Origin: JASHPR01 sp963833885 | GTDB lineage: Bacteria > Actinomycetota > Actinomycetes > Streptosporangiales > Streptosporangiaceae | Direction: 5' to 3' | Assembly: GCA_963833885.1 (NCBI GenBank) | Contig: CAWHZU010000012.1 | Coordinates: 62,001-126,000, forward strand | DNA length: 64,000 nt | Shown: positions 14,988 through 23,129 of the stretch, in pieces | Numbering within the stretch: position 1 is the first letter of the stretch | Layout: each line of letters starts with the position of its first letter | The notes under the pieces: model-generated | Databases searched by the model: none | Seen by the model: only the letters and a program-made list of their open reading frames with translations | Told to the model about the DNA's origin: nothing | Position numbers and translations under genes: made by a program

Positions 14988-16778
14988 ATGTCGGTCTCGG
15001 TATCCATGCCACAACTCGGTGAAAGCGTCACCGAGGGCACAGTCACCCGGTGGCTGAAGCAGGAAGGCGAGCGAGTCGAGGCCGACGAGCCGCTGCTCGA
15101 GGTGTCCACGGATAAGGTCGACACCGAGATCCCCTCGCCGGTGTCGGGCGTCTTGCGCGGGATCACGGTCGCCGAGGACGAGACGGTCGCGGTCGGTGCC
15201 GAGCTCGCGATCATCGACGAGGAAGGCGCGGCGGCCAGCGTGGCACCGCCAGCGGCCAGCGCGCCTGCCGCGGCGCCCGCCGCCGAGCCGGACGCGCCCG
15301 CTCCAGTGGCTGCCCCAGCGGCCGAGGCAGCGGCCCCGGCAGCCGAGGCGCCGGCAGTGCAGGCACCGCCGGCCCCGGCGCCAGCCCCGTCGGCTCCGGC
15401 AGCGCAGGCGCCGGTCGCGGCCAATGGCTACGGCGCATCCGGCTACCAGGAGCCGTACCAGCAGCAAGCGCCGCCTCCTGCCCCCGCCTATCAGCCTCAG
15501 CCACCCCAGCAGTCACAGGAGCCGCAGCAGCCCGCAGCCGAGGCGCCGGCGGTGGCGCAGGAGCAGCCCGCGCCCGTGCAGCAAGCCGCGCCACCGCAGG
15601 AGCCCGAGCAGCCCGCGCCCGTGCAGCAAGCCGCCCCGCTGCAGGAGCCCGAGCCCGAGCAGCCCGCAGGCACGCAGGAAGCCGACGGCGTCGGCCCGCA
15701 GCTCACATCGGGCGCCGACGGCCCTTACGTGACGCCGCTCGTGCGCAAGCTCGCCGCAGAGCACGGGATCGACCTGGGGACCGTACCCGGCACAGGAGTC
15801 GGCGGGCGGATCCGCAAGCAGGACGTCCTGGACGCCGCCCGGGCGCGGCGCGGCACCCAGGAGCCCCAGCCGGTCGCGGTGCCGCAGCAGGGCCCGCCGC
15901 CCGAAGTACCCCAGCAGGCGGCTGCTCCCGCCGCAGCGCCGCCAGCCCCGGCGCCCGCAGCCTCGGCGCCCCCGGCAGCGGCACCCGCCGCGGCGGCGAG
16001 CGCGGGCCCGGCACCGGCCGCCGATACCGGGCGGCCCGCGATCGTGCCGTCCAGCCTGCGCGGCAGGACGGAGAAGCTGTCGCGGTCCCGCCAGGTCATC
16101 GCGCAGCGCATGGTCGAGTCGCTGCAGACCTCGGCCCAGCTCACCACCGTGGTCGAGGCGGACGTCACCGCGATCGCCCGGCTCAGGGGCCGCGCCAAGG
16201 CCGCGTTCGAGGCCAGGGAGGGCGTCAAGCTGTCGTTCCTGCCGTTCTTCGCGCTGGCCACGGTGGAGGCGCTCAAGGTCCACCCCAAGCTCAACGCGAT
16301 CATCGACACCGCCAGCGGGCAGGTGACCTATCACGACGCGGAGCACCTGGGCATCGCGGTGGACACCGAGCGCGGCCTGATGGTCCCGGTCATCCGCAAG
16401 GCCGGCGATCTCAACATCGCCGGGCTGGCCAGGAAGATCGCCGACCTCGCGGCGCGCACCCGGGCCGGGCAGGTGAGCCCGGACGAACTGTCCGGCGGCA
16501 CGTTCACGCTCACCAACACCGGCAGCAGGGGTGCGCTGTTCGACACGCCGATCATCAACCAGCCGCAGGTCGGCATCCTCGGCACCGGTACGGTCGTCAA
16601 GCGGGCCGTGGTCGTGGAGGATCCGGCGCTCGGCGAGGTCATCGCGGTGCGGTCCATGGTCTACCTAGCCCTCACCTACGATCACCGGCTGGTGGACGGG
16701 GCCGACGCCGCGCGGTTCCTCGTCACGATCAAGGAACGGCTAGAAGAAGGCGCGTTCGAGACCGAGCTTGGGCTGTAA
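14988..16778 (+). CDS. sucB: 2-oxoglutarate dehydrogenase E2, dihydrolipoyl succinyltransferase
   Basis: This 596-residue core subunit transfers acyl groups through its lipoyl arm. Residues 1-80 are one lipoyl domain with the modified Lys43 in EVSTDKVDTE. A long Ala/Pro/Gln/Glu linker (~82-240) follows, then a peripheral-subunit-binding domain (~246-284, VTPLVRKLAAEHGIDL), a second Ala/Pro linker (~285-345) and the catalytic domain with active-site YDHRLVDGADAARFL. The first linker contains a 45-bp repeat. Actinobacterial SucB proteins often carry two lipoyl domains, but only one is present here. The lipoyl cofactor would be supplied by LipB and LipA encoded 2-8 kb downstream. Confidence 0.93.
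   Translation: MSVSVSMPQLGESVTEGTVTRWLKQEGERVEADEPLLEVSTDKVDTEIPSPVSGVLRGITVAEDETVAVGAELAIIDEEGAAASVAPPAASAPAAAPAAEPDAPAPVAAPAAEAAAPAAEAPAVQAPPAPAPAPSAPAAQAPVAANGYGASGYQEPYQQQAPPPAPAYQPQPPQQSQEPQQPAAEAPAVAQEQPAPVQQAAPPQEPEQPAPVQQAAPLQEPEPEQPAGTQEADGVGPQLTSGADGPYVTPLVRKLAAEHGIDLGTVPGTGVGGRIRKQDVLDAARARRGTQEPQPVAVPQQGPPPEVPQQAAAPAAAPPAPAPAASAPPAAAPAAAASAGPAPAADTGRPAIVPSSLRGRTEKLSRSRQVIAQRMVESLQTSAQLTTVVEADVTAIARLRGRAKAAFEAREGVKLSFLPFFALATVEALKVHPKLNAIIDTASGQVTYHDAEHLGIAVDTERGLMVPVIRKAGDLNIAGLARKIADLAARTRAGQVSPDELSGGTFTLTNTGSRGALFDTPIINQPQVGILGTGTVVKRAVVVEDPALGEVIAVRSMVYLALTYDHRLVDGADAARFLVTIKERLEEGAFETELGL
15561..15634 (+). repeat. 45-bp tandem repeat in the SucB linker
   Basis: A 29-bp core at 15561-15589 recurs exactly at 15606-15634, an offset of 45 bp or 15 residues. 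It encodes two copies of an EQPAPVQQAAP unit in the flexible inter-domain linker. Length variation here would be in frame and would change the reach of the lipoyl arm. Confidence 0.75.
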
Positions 16779-16789
16779 CTGGGGGGTCA

Positions 16790-17686
16790 ATGCGGGTCGC
16801 GATCACCGGATCGTCCGGGCTGATCGGGTCTGCGCTGGCCGAGGACCTGCAGCGAGACGGCAACGAGGTCGTCCGGCTGGTCCGGCGCTCGCCGCGGGAA
16901 CCTGGCGAGATCGCGTGGAACCCGCGGGACCCGGGAGGCGGACTCGACCGAGCCGCGCTCGACGGGCTCGATGGCGTTGTCCACCTTTCCGGGGCGCCGA
17001 TCGCCGGCGGCCTGTGGACCAAGGCCAGAAAGGCTGAGCTGCGCTCCAGCCGGATCCAGAGCACCAAGGCCCTCGTCACTGCCATCGGCAACGCGGCGAA
17101 CCCGCCGTCGGTACTGCTGTCCGGCTCCGCGATCGGCTGGTACGGGGACACCGGCACGCGCGAGGTGGATGAGTCGGCGCCCGCCGGAACCGGATTCCTG
17201 GCCCATCTGGTCCGCGACTGGGAGGCGGCGGCGCGGCCCGCCAGTCAGGCCGGCGTGCGCGTCGCGAACCTGCGCTCCGGCGTCGTGCTGTCCCGCAAGG
17301 GCGGGATGCTCGGGCCGCTGGTGCCACTGTTCCGGCTCGGGCTCGGCGCCAGAATCGGGCCCGGCACCCAGTTCATCAGCTGGATCTCGTTGACCGACCA
17401 CGTGGCCGCGGTCAGGTTCCTGCTCGATCACGCCGACATCGAAGGCCCGGTGAACCTGACCGCGCCGGTGCCGGCGACCAACACCGAGTTCACCAGCGAG
17501 CTGGCCCGGGTGCTGCGGCGCCCGGCGCTGCTGCGGGTTCCGGCCCCGGTGCTGCGCGCCGGGCTCGGTGAGCTCTCCGGCGAACTGCTGGGCAGCACTC
17601 GGGTGCTGCCGCGTCGGCTGCAGGAGGCTGGCTTCGCGTTCCGCTATCCCGGCATCACCGGAGCGCTCGCGGCCGAGCTGGCGTAG
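16790..17686 (+). CDS. TIGR01777-family NAD(P)-dependent epimerase
   Basis: This 298-residue protein has the N-terminal nucleotide-binding motif VAITGSSGLIGSAL, then VVHLSGAPIAGG, RSSRIQSTKALV and SGSAIGWYGDTG, which are diagnostic for the YfcH/SulA-like TIGR01777 group. A C-terminal DUF1731-type segment follows (LRVPAPVLRAGLGELSGELL, then RVLPRRLQEAGFAFRYP). The substrate is unknown. It starts 11 nt after sucB and probably belongs to the same transcript. Its last 31 bp are partly duplicated just past the stop codon. Confidence 0.9.
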   Translation: MRVAITGSSGLIGSALAEDLQRDGNEVVRLVRRSPREPGEIAWNPRDPGGGLDRAALDGLDGVVHLSGAPIAGGLWTKARKAELRSSRIQSTKALVTAIGNAANPPSVLLSGSAIGWYGDTGTREVDESAPAGTGFLAHLVRDWEAAARPASQAGVRVANLRSGVVLSRKGGMLGPLVPLFRLGLGARIGPGTQFISWISLTDHVAAVRFLLDHADIEGPVNLTAPVPATNTEFTSELARVLRRPALLRVPAPVLRAGLGELSGELLGSTRVLPRRLQEAGFAFRYPGITGALAAELA

Positions 17687-17706
17687 CGCCGGAGCGCTCG
17701 CGGCCG
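17658..17706. repeat. duplicated 3' end of the epimerase gene at a convergent junction
   Basis: CCGGAGCGCTCGCGGCCG at 17658-17675, inside the last codons of the epimerase gene, is repeated exactly at 17689-17706, just past the stop codon. The offset is 31 bp. The second copy fills almost the whole gap before the convergent membrane gene, whose stop codon is at 17709. Confidence 0.75.
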
Positions 17707-17708
17707 CC

Positions 17709-18338
17709 CTAGCGCAGGGCGTTCTCTCCCCGCTGGCCGCGCGCTGACGCGGGCGGAACCGGGTCGTGCAGCACCCCGTCCTGCTGGTACCCGAACAGCG
17801 GGATCCGCCACAGCGACGGCACCGGTCCCGGCAGCCCCTCCCGGCTCCGGATCCGGCCGATGGTCAGCCGCAGCAGGCGCCTGGCCGCGAGGATCGCGGC
17901 AACCGCCAGCGGGATCTCGATCAGCACCGCAGAGAGCAGGCTGAACAGGAAGCCGCTGGTGCGCAGGTCCAGGGTGACGTCGAACCACGCGTCGCACAGC
18001 AGCAGCGTGGCCAGCACCAGCAGGCACATGATCAGCACCTGCCTGCCACGCCACGCGGCCCAGGCGGTCGCCGCGAACGCGGCGAGCTCGGCGACGTCGA
18101 AGCCGACCCACGCGCCGCGCCAATCCCCGGCCCGGTAGAACCGCGGCAGCGTCACCACGAGCACGCCGATCCACGCGGCAAGGCCCACGCAGCACACAAT
18201 CGTCCCGATCAGGAACAGCCTGCGCCGCCGCGGGCTGCCCGCGTTCGCCAGCCGCGGCATGTCCAGGCACGCCAGCGCCTGCATGAGCTTGGCGCGCTCC
18301 TTCGGGCTCATCCGCCTCAGCTCGGCCTCGTCGAACAC
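17709..18338 (-). CDS. four-helix membrane protein of unknown function
   Basis: The protein has 209 residues from the GTG at 18338. That start is chosen because GGGAGG lies 8 nt upstream; a longer frame to 18407 has no comparable site. The N-terminal 40 residues are charged (FDEAELRRMSPKERAKLMQ). Four hydrophobic segments follow between residues ~42 and 165, and a polar tail ends the protein. It is not recognised as a named family. It is convergent with the epimerase gene and divergent from lipB. Confidence 0.75.
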   Translation of the reverse strand: MFDEAELRRMSPKERAKLMQALACLDMPRLANAGSPRRRRLFLIGTIVCCVGLAAWIGVLVVTLPRFYRAGDWRGAWVGFDVAELAAFAATAWAAWRGRQVLIMCLLVLATLLLCDAWFDVTLDLRTSGFLFSLLSAVLIEIPLAVAAILAARRLLRLTIGRIRSREGLPGPVPSLWRIPLFGYQQDGVLHDPVPPASARGQRGENALR

Positions 18339-18450
18339 GGGCTGGCCTCCCTTCCCCTGTAATCGGGAACCCACGCCAAACCGGCCTTCTTCCCCATGCA
18401 TGCCCACAGGCTGGGCCGATGACGCATCCCTGGCCGTGCGGATAGGGATC

Positions 18451-18465
18451 TAAGCTGGTCACATG
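18451..18465 (+). promoter_or_regulatory. candidate leaderless promoter of lipB
   Basis: TAAGCT at 18451-18456 lies 6 nt before the ATG of lipB. No Shine-Dalgarno sequence is present in that gap, so a leaderless mRNA is likely. Confidence 0.45.
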
Positions 18466-19170
18466 GAGCGCGAGCTGATATTCGCCCGGGCCGGCTTCGG
18501 CGCGGACGCGGTCCCCTACCAGCAAGCCTGGGATCTGCAGCGGGACCTGCACGAGCGGCGGGTGCGCGGCGACATCCCGGACACCTGCCTGCTGCTCGAG
18601 CACCCGCCCGTCTACACGGCGGGCAAGCGGACCGATGAGCTCGACCGGCCGGCCGGGGACCCGGGAGCCCCGGTGATCGACGTCGACCGCGGTGGCAAGA
18701 TCACCTGGCACGGCCCCGGGCAGCTCGTCGGGTACCCGATCGTCAGGCTCGGCGAGCCGGTCGACGTGATCAATTACGTGCGGACGATCGAGGAGGCGCT
18801 GATCCGCACCTGTGCCGACTTCGGGGTGCGGACGCAGCGCGTCGAAGGGCGCAGCGGCGTCTGGTTCTGCGGATCAGGCGGCGGCCAGGACCGGAAGGTC
18901 GGCGCGATCGGCATCCGGGTGTCCCGCGGCGTGACCATGCACGGCTTCGCGCTGAACTGCGACTGCGACCTGTCCTGGTACGACCGGATCGTGCCGTGCG
19001 GGATCCGGGACGCCACCGTGACCACTCTGTCGGCGGAGTCCGGCAGGCACATCACGGTCGCCGACGCCGTCGACGTGGTCGAACGCCATCTCGCCGATGT
19101 GCTCGGGGCCAGCCGGTGGCGCAGCGTTACCGGCACCGATCCGGAGCGCCTGACCGTCGCGGTCAGCTGA
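18463..19170 (+). CDS. lipB: lipoyl(octanoyl) transferase
   Basis: This 235-residue enzyme moves octanoyl groups from acyl carrier protein to lipoyl domains. It has the family motifs RGGKITWHGPGQLVGYP (~68-84), the catalytic Lys in RKVGAIGIRVSRGVTMHGFA and the catalytic Cys in IVPCGIRDATVTTL. Together with lipA 5 kb downstream it would modify SucB and other lipoyl proteins. In other actinobacteria lipB and lipA lie close together; here about 4.9 kb of other genes separate them. Its 3' end overlaps the convergent NUDIX gene by 8 bp. Confidence 0.95.
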   Translation: MERELIFARAGFGADAVPYQQAWDLQRDLHERRVRGDIPDTCLLLEHPPVYTAGKRTDELDRPAGDPGAPVIDVDRGGKITWHGPGQLVGYPIVRLGEPVDVINYVRTIEEALIRTCADFGVRTQRVEGRSGVWFCGSGGGQDRKVGAIGIRVSRGVTMHGFALNCDCDLSWYDRIVPCGIRDATVTTLSAESGRHITVADAVDVVERHLADVLGASRWRSVTGTDPERLTVAVS

Positions 19171-19648
19171 CCTGCGTCGGCTGGTAGACGCATCTGCCGG
19201 CGGCGCGGGCGTCGAGCGCGGCCAGCACCCGGCGCATGCCGTACGGAGCCAGGTAATCGGCCGCCTCGCCCGCGGGGACGAAGCGGAACTCGTCGAGCTC
19301 CTCGGCCTGCAGCACGATGCCGTCGCCGTTGGCGATCGTCCCGCCGTCGAAGACGAAGTGCATGATCGGCCGGGCTTCCCGGCCGTACGGCTGAGACCAG
19401 TCGATGGCCAGCAGCGCGCCGATCGGCAGGTCCAGGCCGATCTCCTCGGCGACCTCCCGGGCGCAGCCGACGTGCGGCGGCTCGCCGTGCTCGCAGATGC
19501 CACCCGGCAGCGTCCAGTGGTCCCGGTAGTTGGGCTTGACCAGCAGGATCCGCCCGGCCGGATCGGTGATGAGCCCTCCGGCGGACACCACGACGCCGGG
19601 CAGCTGCGCGAACCAGGTGTCGTGGTCGATGAAGTTGCTGGTGGTCAT
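19163..19648 (-). CDS. NUDIX hydrolase
   Basis: This 161-residue protein has a canonical Nudix box (GICEHGEPPHVGCAREVAEE, then IGLD; about 48-71), which binds magnesium and catalyses hydrolysis of nucleoside diphosphate derivatives. Preceding strands (VVVSAGGLITDPAGRILLV) fit the fold. The substrate is unknown. Its ATG overlaps the hisS stop by 4 nt (ATGA), so the two genes are translationally coupled. Confidence 0.88.
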   Translation of the reverse strand: MTTSNFIDHDTWFAQLPGVVVSAGGLITDPAGRILLVKPNYRDHWTLPGGICEHGEPPHVGCAREVAEEIGLDLPIGALLAIDWSQPYGREARPIMHFVFDGGTIANGDGIVLQAEELDEFRFVPAGEAADYLAPYGMRRVLAALDARAAGRCVYQPTQVS

Positions 19649-20979
19649 CGGCGGTCCTGCGATGCGTCAGCGGCGGCGCGCGCCGAGAGATTGTCGCCCA
19701 AGTCGCCGATTGGCACCGCTTCCTGCTCGCCGCTGCGCAGGTCGCGGATGGTGACCGTGCCCGCATCCGCCTCGGTGCTGCCGTAGATCAGGCACCAGCG
19801 GGACCCCTGGTCGCTGGCCCACTTGAGCTGCCTGCCGAGCTTGCCGGACGAGCCGAGGTAGACGCTGGCCCGGAGGCCGGCGCCGCGCGCGGTAGCGGCG
19901 AAGTCGAACGACGCCGCGGCGAGTTCCTCGCCCATGACCGTAACGGCCACGTCGAGGCGGCCCCGCTGACCCGCGTCGTCGTCCGGCAGCAGCGAGAGGA
20001 TCCGCTCAACCCCGAGCGAGGTTCCGGTCGCGGGCACGTCGGGCCCACCGAGCTGGGCGATCAAGTGGTCATAGCGGCCGCCCCCGCCCATCGACCCAGC
20101 CACGCCCGGAGCCGTCAGCTCCCAGATCGGCCCGGTGTAGTAGCTCAGCCCGCGCACCAGGCGCGGGGTGAAGCGGACCCGCCCGGCCGGGACCTGCAGC
20201 GATACCAGGGACAGCACGTTGTCCACGTCGTCAAGGCCCGCCGAGCCTTCCTCGCTCTTCTGCAGCGCGGCCCGGATCCGCTCGGTCGCGTCCGGCGCGG
20301 TCATCGCCGTGACCAGCTCCCCGGCCGTGCCGTCGGCCAGGCCGCGCCCCGTCAGCTCGGCGACGACCGCAGCGGGCGACAGCTTGTCCAGCTTGTCGAG
20401 GGTGATCAGCACGCCGGGGCCGAGATCGGCCGGCACGCCGAACGCCTCCAGCAGGCCGGCCAGCACCCGGCGGGAGTTCAGTTCGACCCGGAAGTCGCTG
20501 ATGCCGAGCTCGGCCACCGCGTCGTGGTGGGCGCAGAGCACTTCCGCGTCCGCAAGCGGCGAGCTGGAGCCGAGCGTGTCCAGGTCGCACTGCACGAACT
20601 CGCGATAGCGGTCCTTGCCCGGCCGCTCCGCGCGCCACACCGGGCCGAGCACGTACCGCTTGTACGGCGATGGCAGCTGGCTGCCGTACGCCGCGGCCAC
20701 CCGGGCCAGCGGCACCGTGTGGTCGTAACGCAGCGCCAGATCCGCCTCGCCCGTTGCCTCGTGCTCGCCGCGGCGGAGGATCTTGAAAACGAGCTTGTCG
20801 CCGTCCTCGCCATACTTGCCCATCAGCACGTCAAGGCGCTCGAACGCCGGGGTCTGCAGCGGCTCGAACCCGTAGCGGGCAAACACCGTGCGGATCACGT
20901 CGAACGCGCGCTCCCGCTTGGCGACGTCATCGGCGAGGAAGTCGCGCGTCCCCGATGCTGGGTCAAACTGCGTTGCCAT
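19645..20979 (-). CDS. hisS: histidine--tRNA ligase, divergent type
   Basis: The product has 444 residues from the ATG at 20979; an ATG at 20988 is also in frame. Class II features are present: motif 2 region (YKRYVLGPVWRAERPGKDRY, REFVQCDLD), a HisA-like motif LVRGLSYYTGPIWE and a Gly-rich motif 3 region (MGGGGRYDHLI, TGTSLGVERILSLLP), followed by an anticodon-binding domain. The usual Asp of the HisA motif (GLDYY) is Ser here. It could be the only HisRS or a second, horizontally gained one; some such copies serve resistance. It is coupled to a NUDIX gene, not to relA or aspS. Confidence 0.88.
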   Translation of the reverse strand: MATQFDPASGTRDFLADDVAKRERAFDVIRTVFARYGFEPLQTPAFERLDVLMGKYGEDGDKLVFKILRRGEHEATGEADLALRYDHTVPLARVAAAYGSQLPSPYKRYVLGPVWRAERPGKDRYREFVQCDLDTLGSSSPLADAEVLCAHHDAVAELGISDFRVELNSRRVLAGLLEAFGVPADLGPGVLITLDKLDKLSPAAVVAELTGRGLADGTAGELVTAMTAPDATERIRAALQKSEEGSAGLDDVDNVLSLVSLQVPAGRVRFTPRLVRGLSYYTGPIWELTAPGVAGSMGGGGRYDHLIAQLGGPDVPATGTSLGVERILSLLPDDDAGQRGRLDVAVTVMGEELAAASFDFAATARGAGLRASVYLGSSGKLGRQLKWASDQGSRWCLIYGSTEADAGTVTIRDLRSGEQEAVPIGDLGDNLSARAAADASQDRR

Positions 20980-21270
20980 GTCTCCCATGCTTCCGGACGC
21001 GGGCGTCCCGCGTCACATCGACCCGGGTGTTCCGCGCGAGCGGTTCATGACGGGCGCGGGCCGCGGCATAAACCGGGGCGGCCGAAACCTCCAGCAGGTG
21101 GCCTCGGTACACGTTCAGCTCCGCCCGCGCCGGTCCACCGACGTGCTGCCGCACGCAGTCTGCGCCGATATCCGCATCCGCGTCGAACGCGGCGCGGCTG
21201 AGATGAAACAGGCGATCGAGGCCGCAGCACGCGGCCCCGCGTGAGATCTCCCGTCCTGACAGCAACACGA
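20980..21270 (-). pseudogene. possible AAA ATPase remnant upstream of hisS
   Basis: The 396 bp between hisS and the sigma-factor gene has no confident gene. A minus-strand frame (about 20963-21268) contains FDADADIGADCVRQHVGGPA followed by RAELNVYRGHLLEVSAAPVY. To my memory this resembles the N-terminal part of an actinobacterial AAA family ATPase. There is no Walker motif, and the frame runs into hisS. It is either a decayed fragment or chance. A plus-strand frame from 21047 is also open but unremarkable. Confidence 0.25.
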
Positions 21271-21375
21271 CAACGCTGATGTCCTAGCCCCGCCGGGCCT
21301 GCGGCAGAGTCTCGGACTCAACGCGCGGGCGCTGCCCGTCGTCTAGTCAGGTGACGACGACAGGCAGGAGACCAT

Positions 21376-21900
21376 GTGGACAGGAAGCAGGCCAGGGCGT
21401 TCGAGGAGTTTGTCCGCGAGTCCGGCGACACTCTGCTGCGGATCGCCACGCTGCTCACCTCCGACCGGCACGCCGCCGAAGACGTCTACCAGGAGACCCT
21501 GGAACGGCTCGCGGCCCGCTGGGCAAAGGTCGACAACCCCGGCGCGTTCTGCCGCCGGGTCCTGCACAACATCGTCGTCGACCGGGCCCGGTCGCAGCAG
21601 CGCCGACCGCGCGAGCTCAGCCTGTACCCGGCGGCCGACAGCAGCGACCCGCGGTCCGGCGACCGGCTGGCTGCGGTCGAGCTGCGGCCGGCCTTGCTGG
21701 CGGCGCTCGGCACGCTGGCGCCGCAGCAGCGGGCCATCGTCGTCCTGCGTTATTTCGATGACCGCAGCGAGGCCGAGGTCGCCGCCCTGCTCGGCGTCTC
21801 GACGGGCACGGTCAAGAGCACCGCCTCGCGCGCTATCGGCCGCCTCCGGGCCGAGCCGGGCATCGCCGAGCTGTTCTCCTTCACCCGCTGCCCGGACTAG
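21376..21900 (+). CDS. SigE-family ECF RNA polymerase sigma factor
   Basis: This 174-residue sigma factor starts with GTG preceded by GGAG at 21367. Region 2 spans ~10-75 (FEEFVRESGDTLLRIATLLT, then RHAAEDVYQETLERLAARWA) and region 4 spans ~105-160 (LAPQQRAIVVLRYFDDRSEA, then LLGVSTGTVKSTASRAIGRL). The AEDVYQETL and TVKSTASRA motifs mark the actinobacterial SigE-like subgroup. It would direct RNA polymerase to a small regulon. The next gene, 48 nt downstream, encodes a membrane-anchored protein of the sort often paired with it. Confidence 0.9.
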   Translation: MDRKQARAFEEFVRESGDTLLRIATLLTSDRHAAEDVYQETLERLAARWAKVDNPGAFCRRVLHNIVVDRARSQQRRPRELSLYPAADSSDPRSGDRLAAVELRPALLAALGTLAPQQRAIVVLRYFDDRSEAEVAALLGVSTGTVKSTASRAIGRLRAEPGIAELFSFTRCPD

Positions 21901-21948
21901 GCCGGCGGCCCTGACCCCAGCACTCGCACCAAGGAAAGGGAGCTTCTC

Positions 21949-22917
21949 ATGCCCATGCTTCATGAGCAGGCGCTGCGCGACCTGATGCAGCGATCGACCG
22001 CCGACCTGCACGCCCCCGCCGGCGTCGCGGCCGGCATCGCCGCCCGGCACCGCCGGCGCACGGTCCGGCGCCGGGCCCTGGGCCTGGCCGTGACCGGCGC
22101 GGCGGCCGGCACCGCGTTCGGCGTGATCGCCTCCGGGGCAGCGGCACCGGCCGGCGGCCGCGGGCCGGCCAGCGCGAGCCAGAGTGGCCCGGGCATCCGG
22201 CTGACCACCGACCAGATCACGCTGCGCCACCTGAGCACGGTCGCCGCGAAGAGCTCGCCGCTGTCCGGCCGCTACGTCGTGATGAAGGAACGGCAGAGCG
22301 GCGGGGTCTCGCGCACCAGCGTCCTGGACAGCCACACCGGCGACGTCTGGACGTTCCAGCAGGGCCCCGGCATCCCGGCGCAGCTGCCCGAGGCGAAGAA
22401 CGACTCGCCGACGGCGGCCGATTTCGCCCAGATGCCGACCAGCCCGGCCGCGCTGCGGGCGCTGCTGGTCCAGCAGAACCAGCAGCAGATGAAGCAGTTC
22501 CAGGCCTGGGAGCGGCAGCAGCTGGCGACTCTGCCCCCGGCGCTGGCGAAGAAGAAGGACATCGCCGTGCCCGTACAGGCGCCGGGCCTGACCGACGACG
22601 ACATCGTGTTCAGCCAGGCCACCGACATGCTCTGGAACCCGCTCGTCGGCCCGGCCCTGAAGGCCGCGCTCTTCACGGTGCTGGAGCAGACGCCCGGCGT
22701 CCAGGTCAACCCGGCCGCTACCGACACTGACGGTCGGGCCGCGGTCGAGATCAGCCGGACCGACTCGCTCGGCGAGACGATCACCGTCTACGAGAACCCG
22801 GCGACCGCGACCGTCCTGGAAACCGGCGGCACCGGCCCGCAGGGCACGTACCTGGACCTCTACCTGTCCATCACCAGCACCAACACCGCGCCGACAGCGA
22901 GCCAGTACGGGGGCTAA
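21949..22917 (+). CDS. CU044_5270-like membrane-anchored protein, putative sigma-factor partner
   Basis: This 322-residue protein has an N-terminal cytoplasmic segment with an Arg-rich stretch (RHRRRTVRRR), one hydrophobic segment (~44-62) and a large external part. The layout and context resemble the CU044_5270 family found next to SigE-type sigma factors. Residues 1-40 (LRDLMQRSTADLHAPAGVAA) may contact the sigma factor, but no zinc anti-sigma motif is present. A ribosome site (AAAGGGAG) precedes the ATG. The role as regulator is inferred from context only. Confidence 0.7.
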   Translation: MPMLHEQALRDLMQRSTADLHAPAGVAAGIAARHRRRTVRRRALGLAVTGAAAGTAFGVIASGAAAPAGGRGPASASQSGPGIRLTTDQITLRHLSTVAAKSSPLSGRYVVMKERQSGGVSRTSVLDSHTGDVWTFQQGPGIPAQLPEAKNDSPTAADFAQMPTSPAALRALLVQQNQQQMKQFQAWERQQLATLPPALAKKKDIAVPVQAPGLTDDDIVFSQATDMLWNPLVGPALKAALFTVLEQTPGVQVNPAATDTDGRAAVEISRTDSLGETITVYENPATATVLETGGTGPQGTYLDLYLSITSTNTAPTASQYGG

Positions 22918-22933
22918 CCGCGCCCCAGCCATG

Positions 22934-22978
22934 TCAGTGCCGCGCTCATCCTGCTCTTTCGTGTGGGCGCGGCACTGA
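22934..22978 (+). terminator. long stem-loop after the sigma-factor operon
   Basis: TCAGTGCCGCGC (22934-22945) and GCGCGGCACTGA (22967-22978) form a perfect 12-bp stem with a 21-nt loop, 17 nt after the stop codon. There is no T tract, which is common for actinobacterial terminators. Because it is symmetric it could also act on the converging PIN transcript. Confidence 0.65.
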
Positions 22979-22988
22979 TGCTGTTCCC

Positions 22989-23008
22989 GGCAGCCCGTAC
23001 GGGCTGCC
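22989..23008. terminator. 20-bp perfect palindrome
   Basis: GGCAGCCCGTACGGGCTGCC is fully self-complementary. It follows the longer stem-loop by 10 bp in the 212-bp gap between the sigma-factor operon and the convergent toxin gene. It probably works as a second bidirectional terminator, but a protein-binding site is possible. Confidence 0.5.
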
Positions 23009-23129
23009 TCGCGGCGGTAATCGTCACGGCGAGGTACCGCTGTCCGTTCTGAACTGCCCTGTGCGATAGACCCGAGCCCGAAGGCGACCGGCGAGTGTCA
23101 GCTGCCCTGTCCGGAACATGTGCAGGCGG

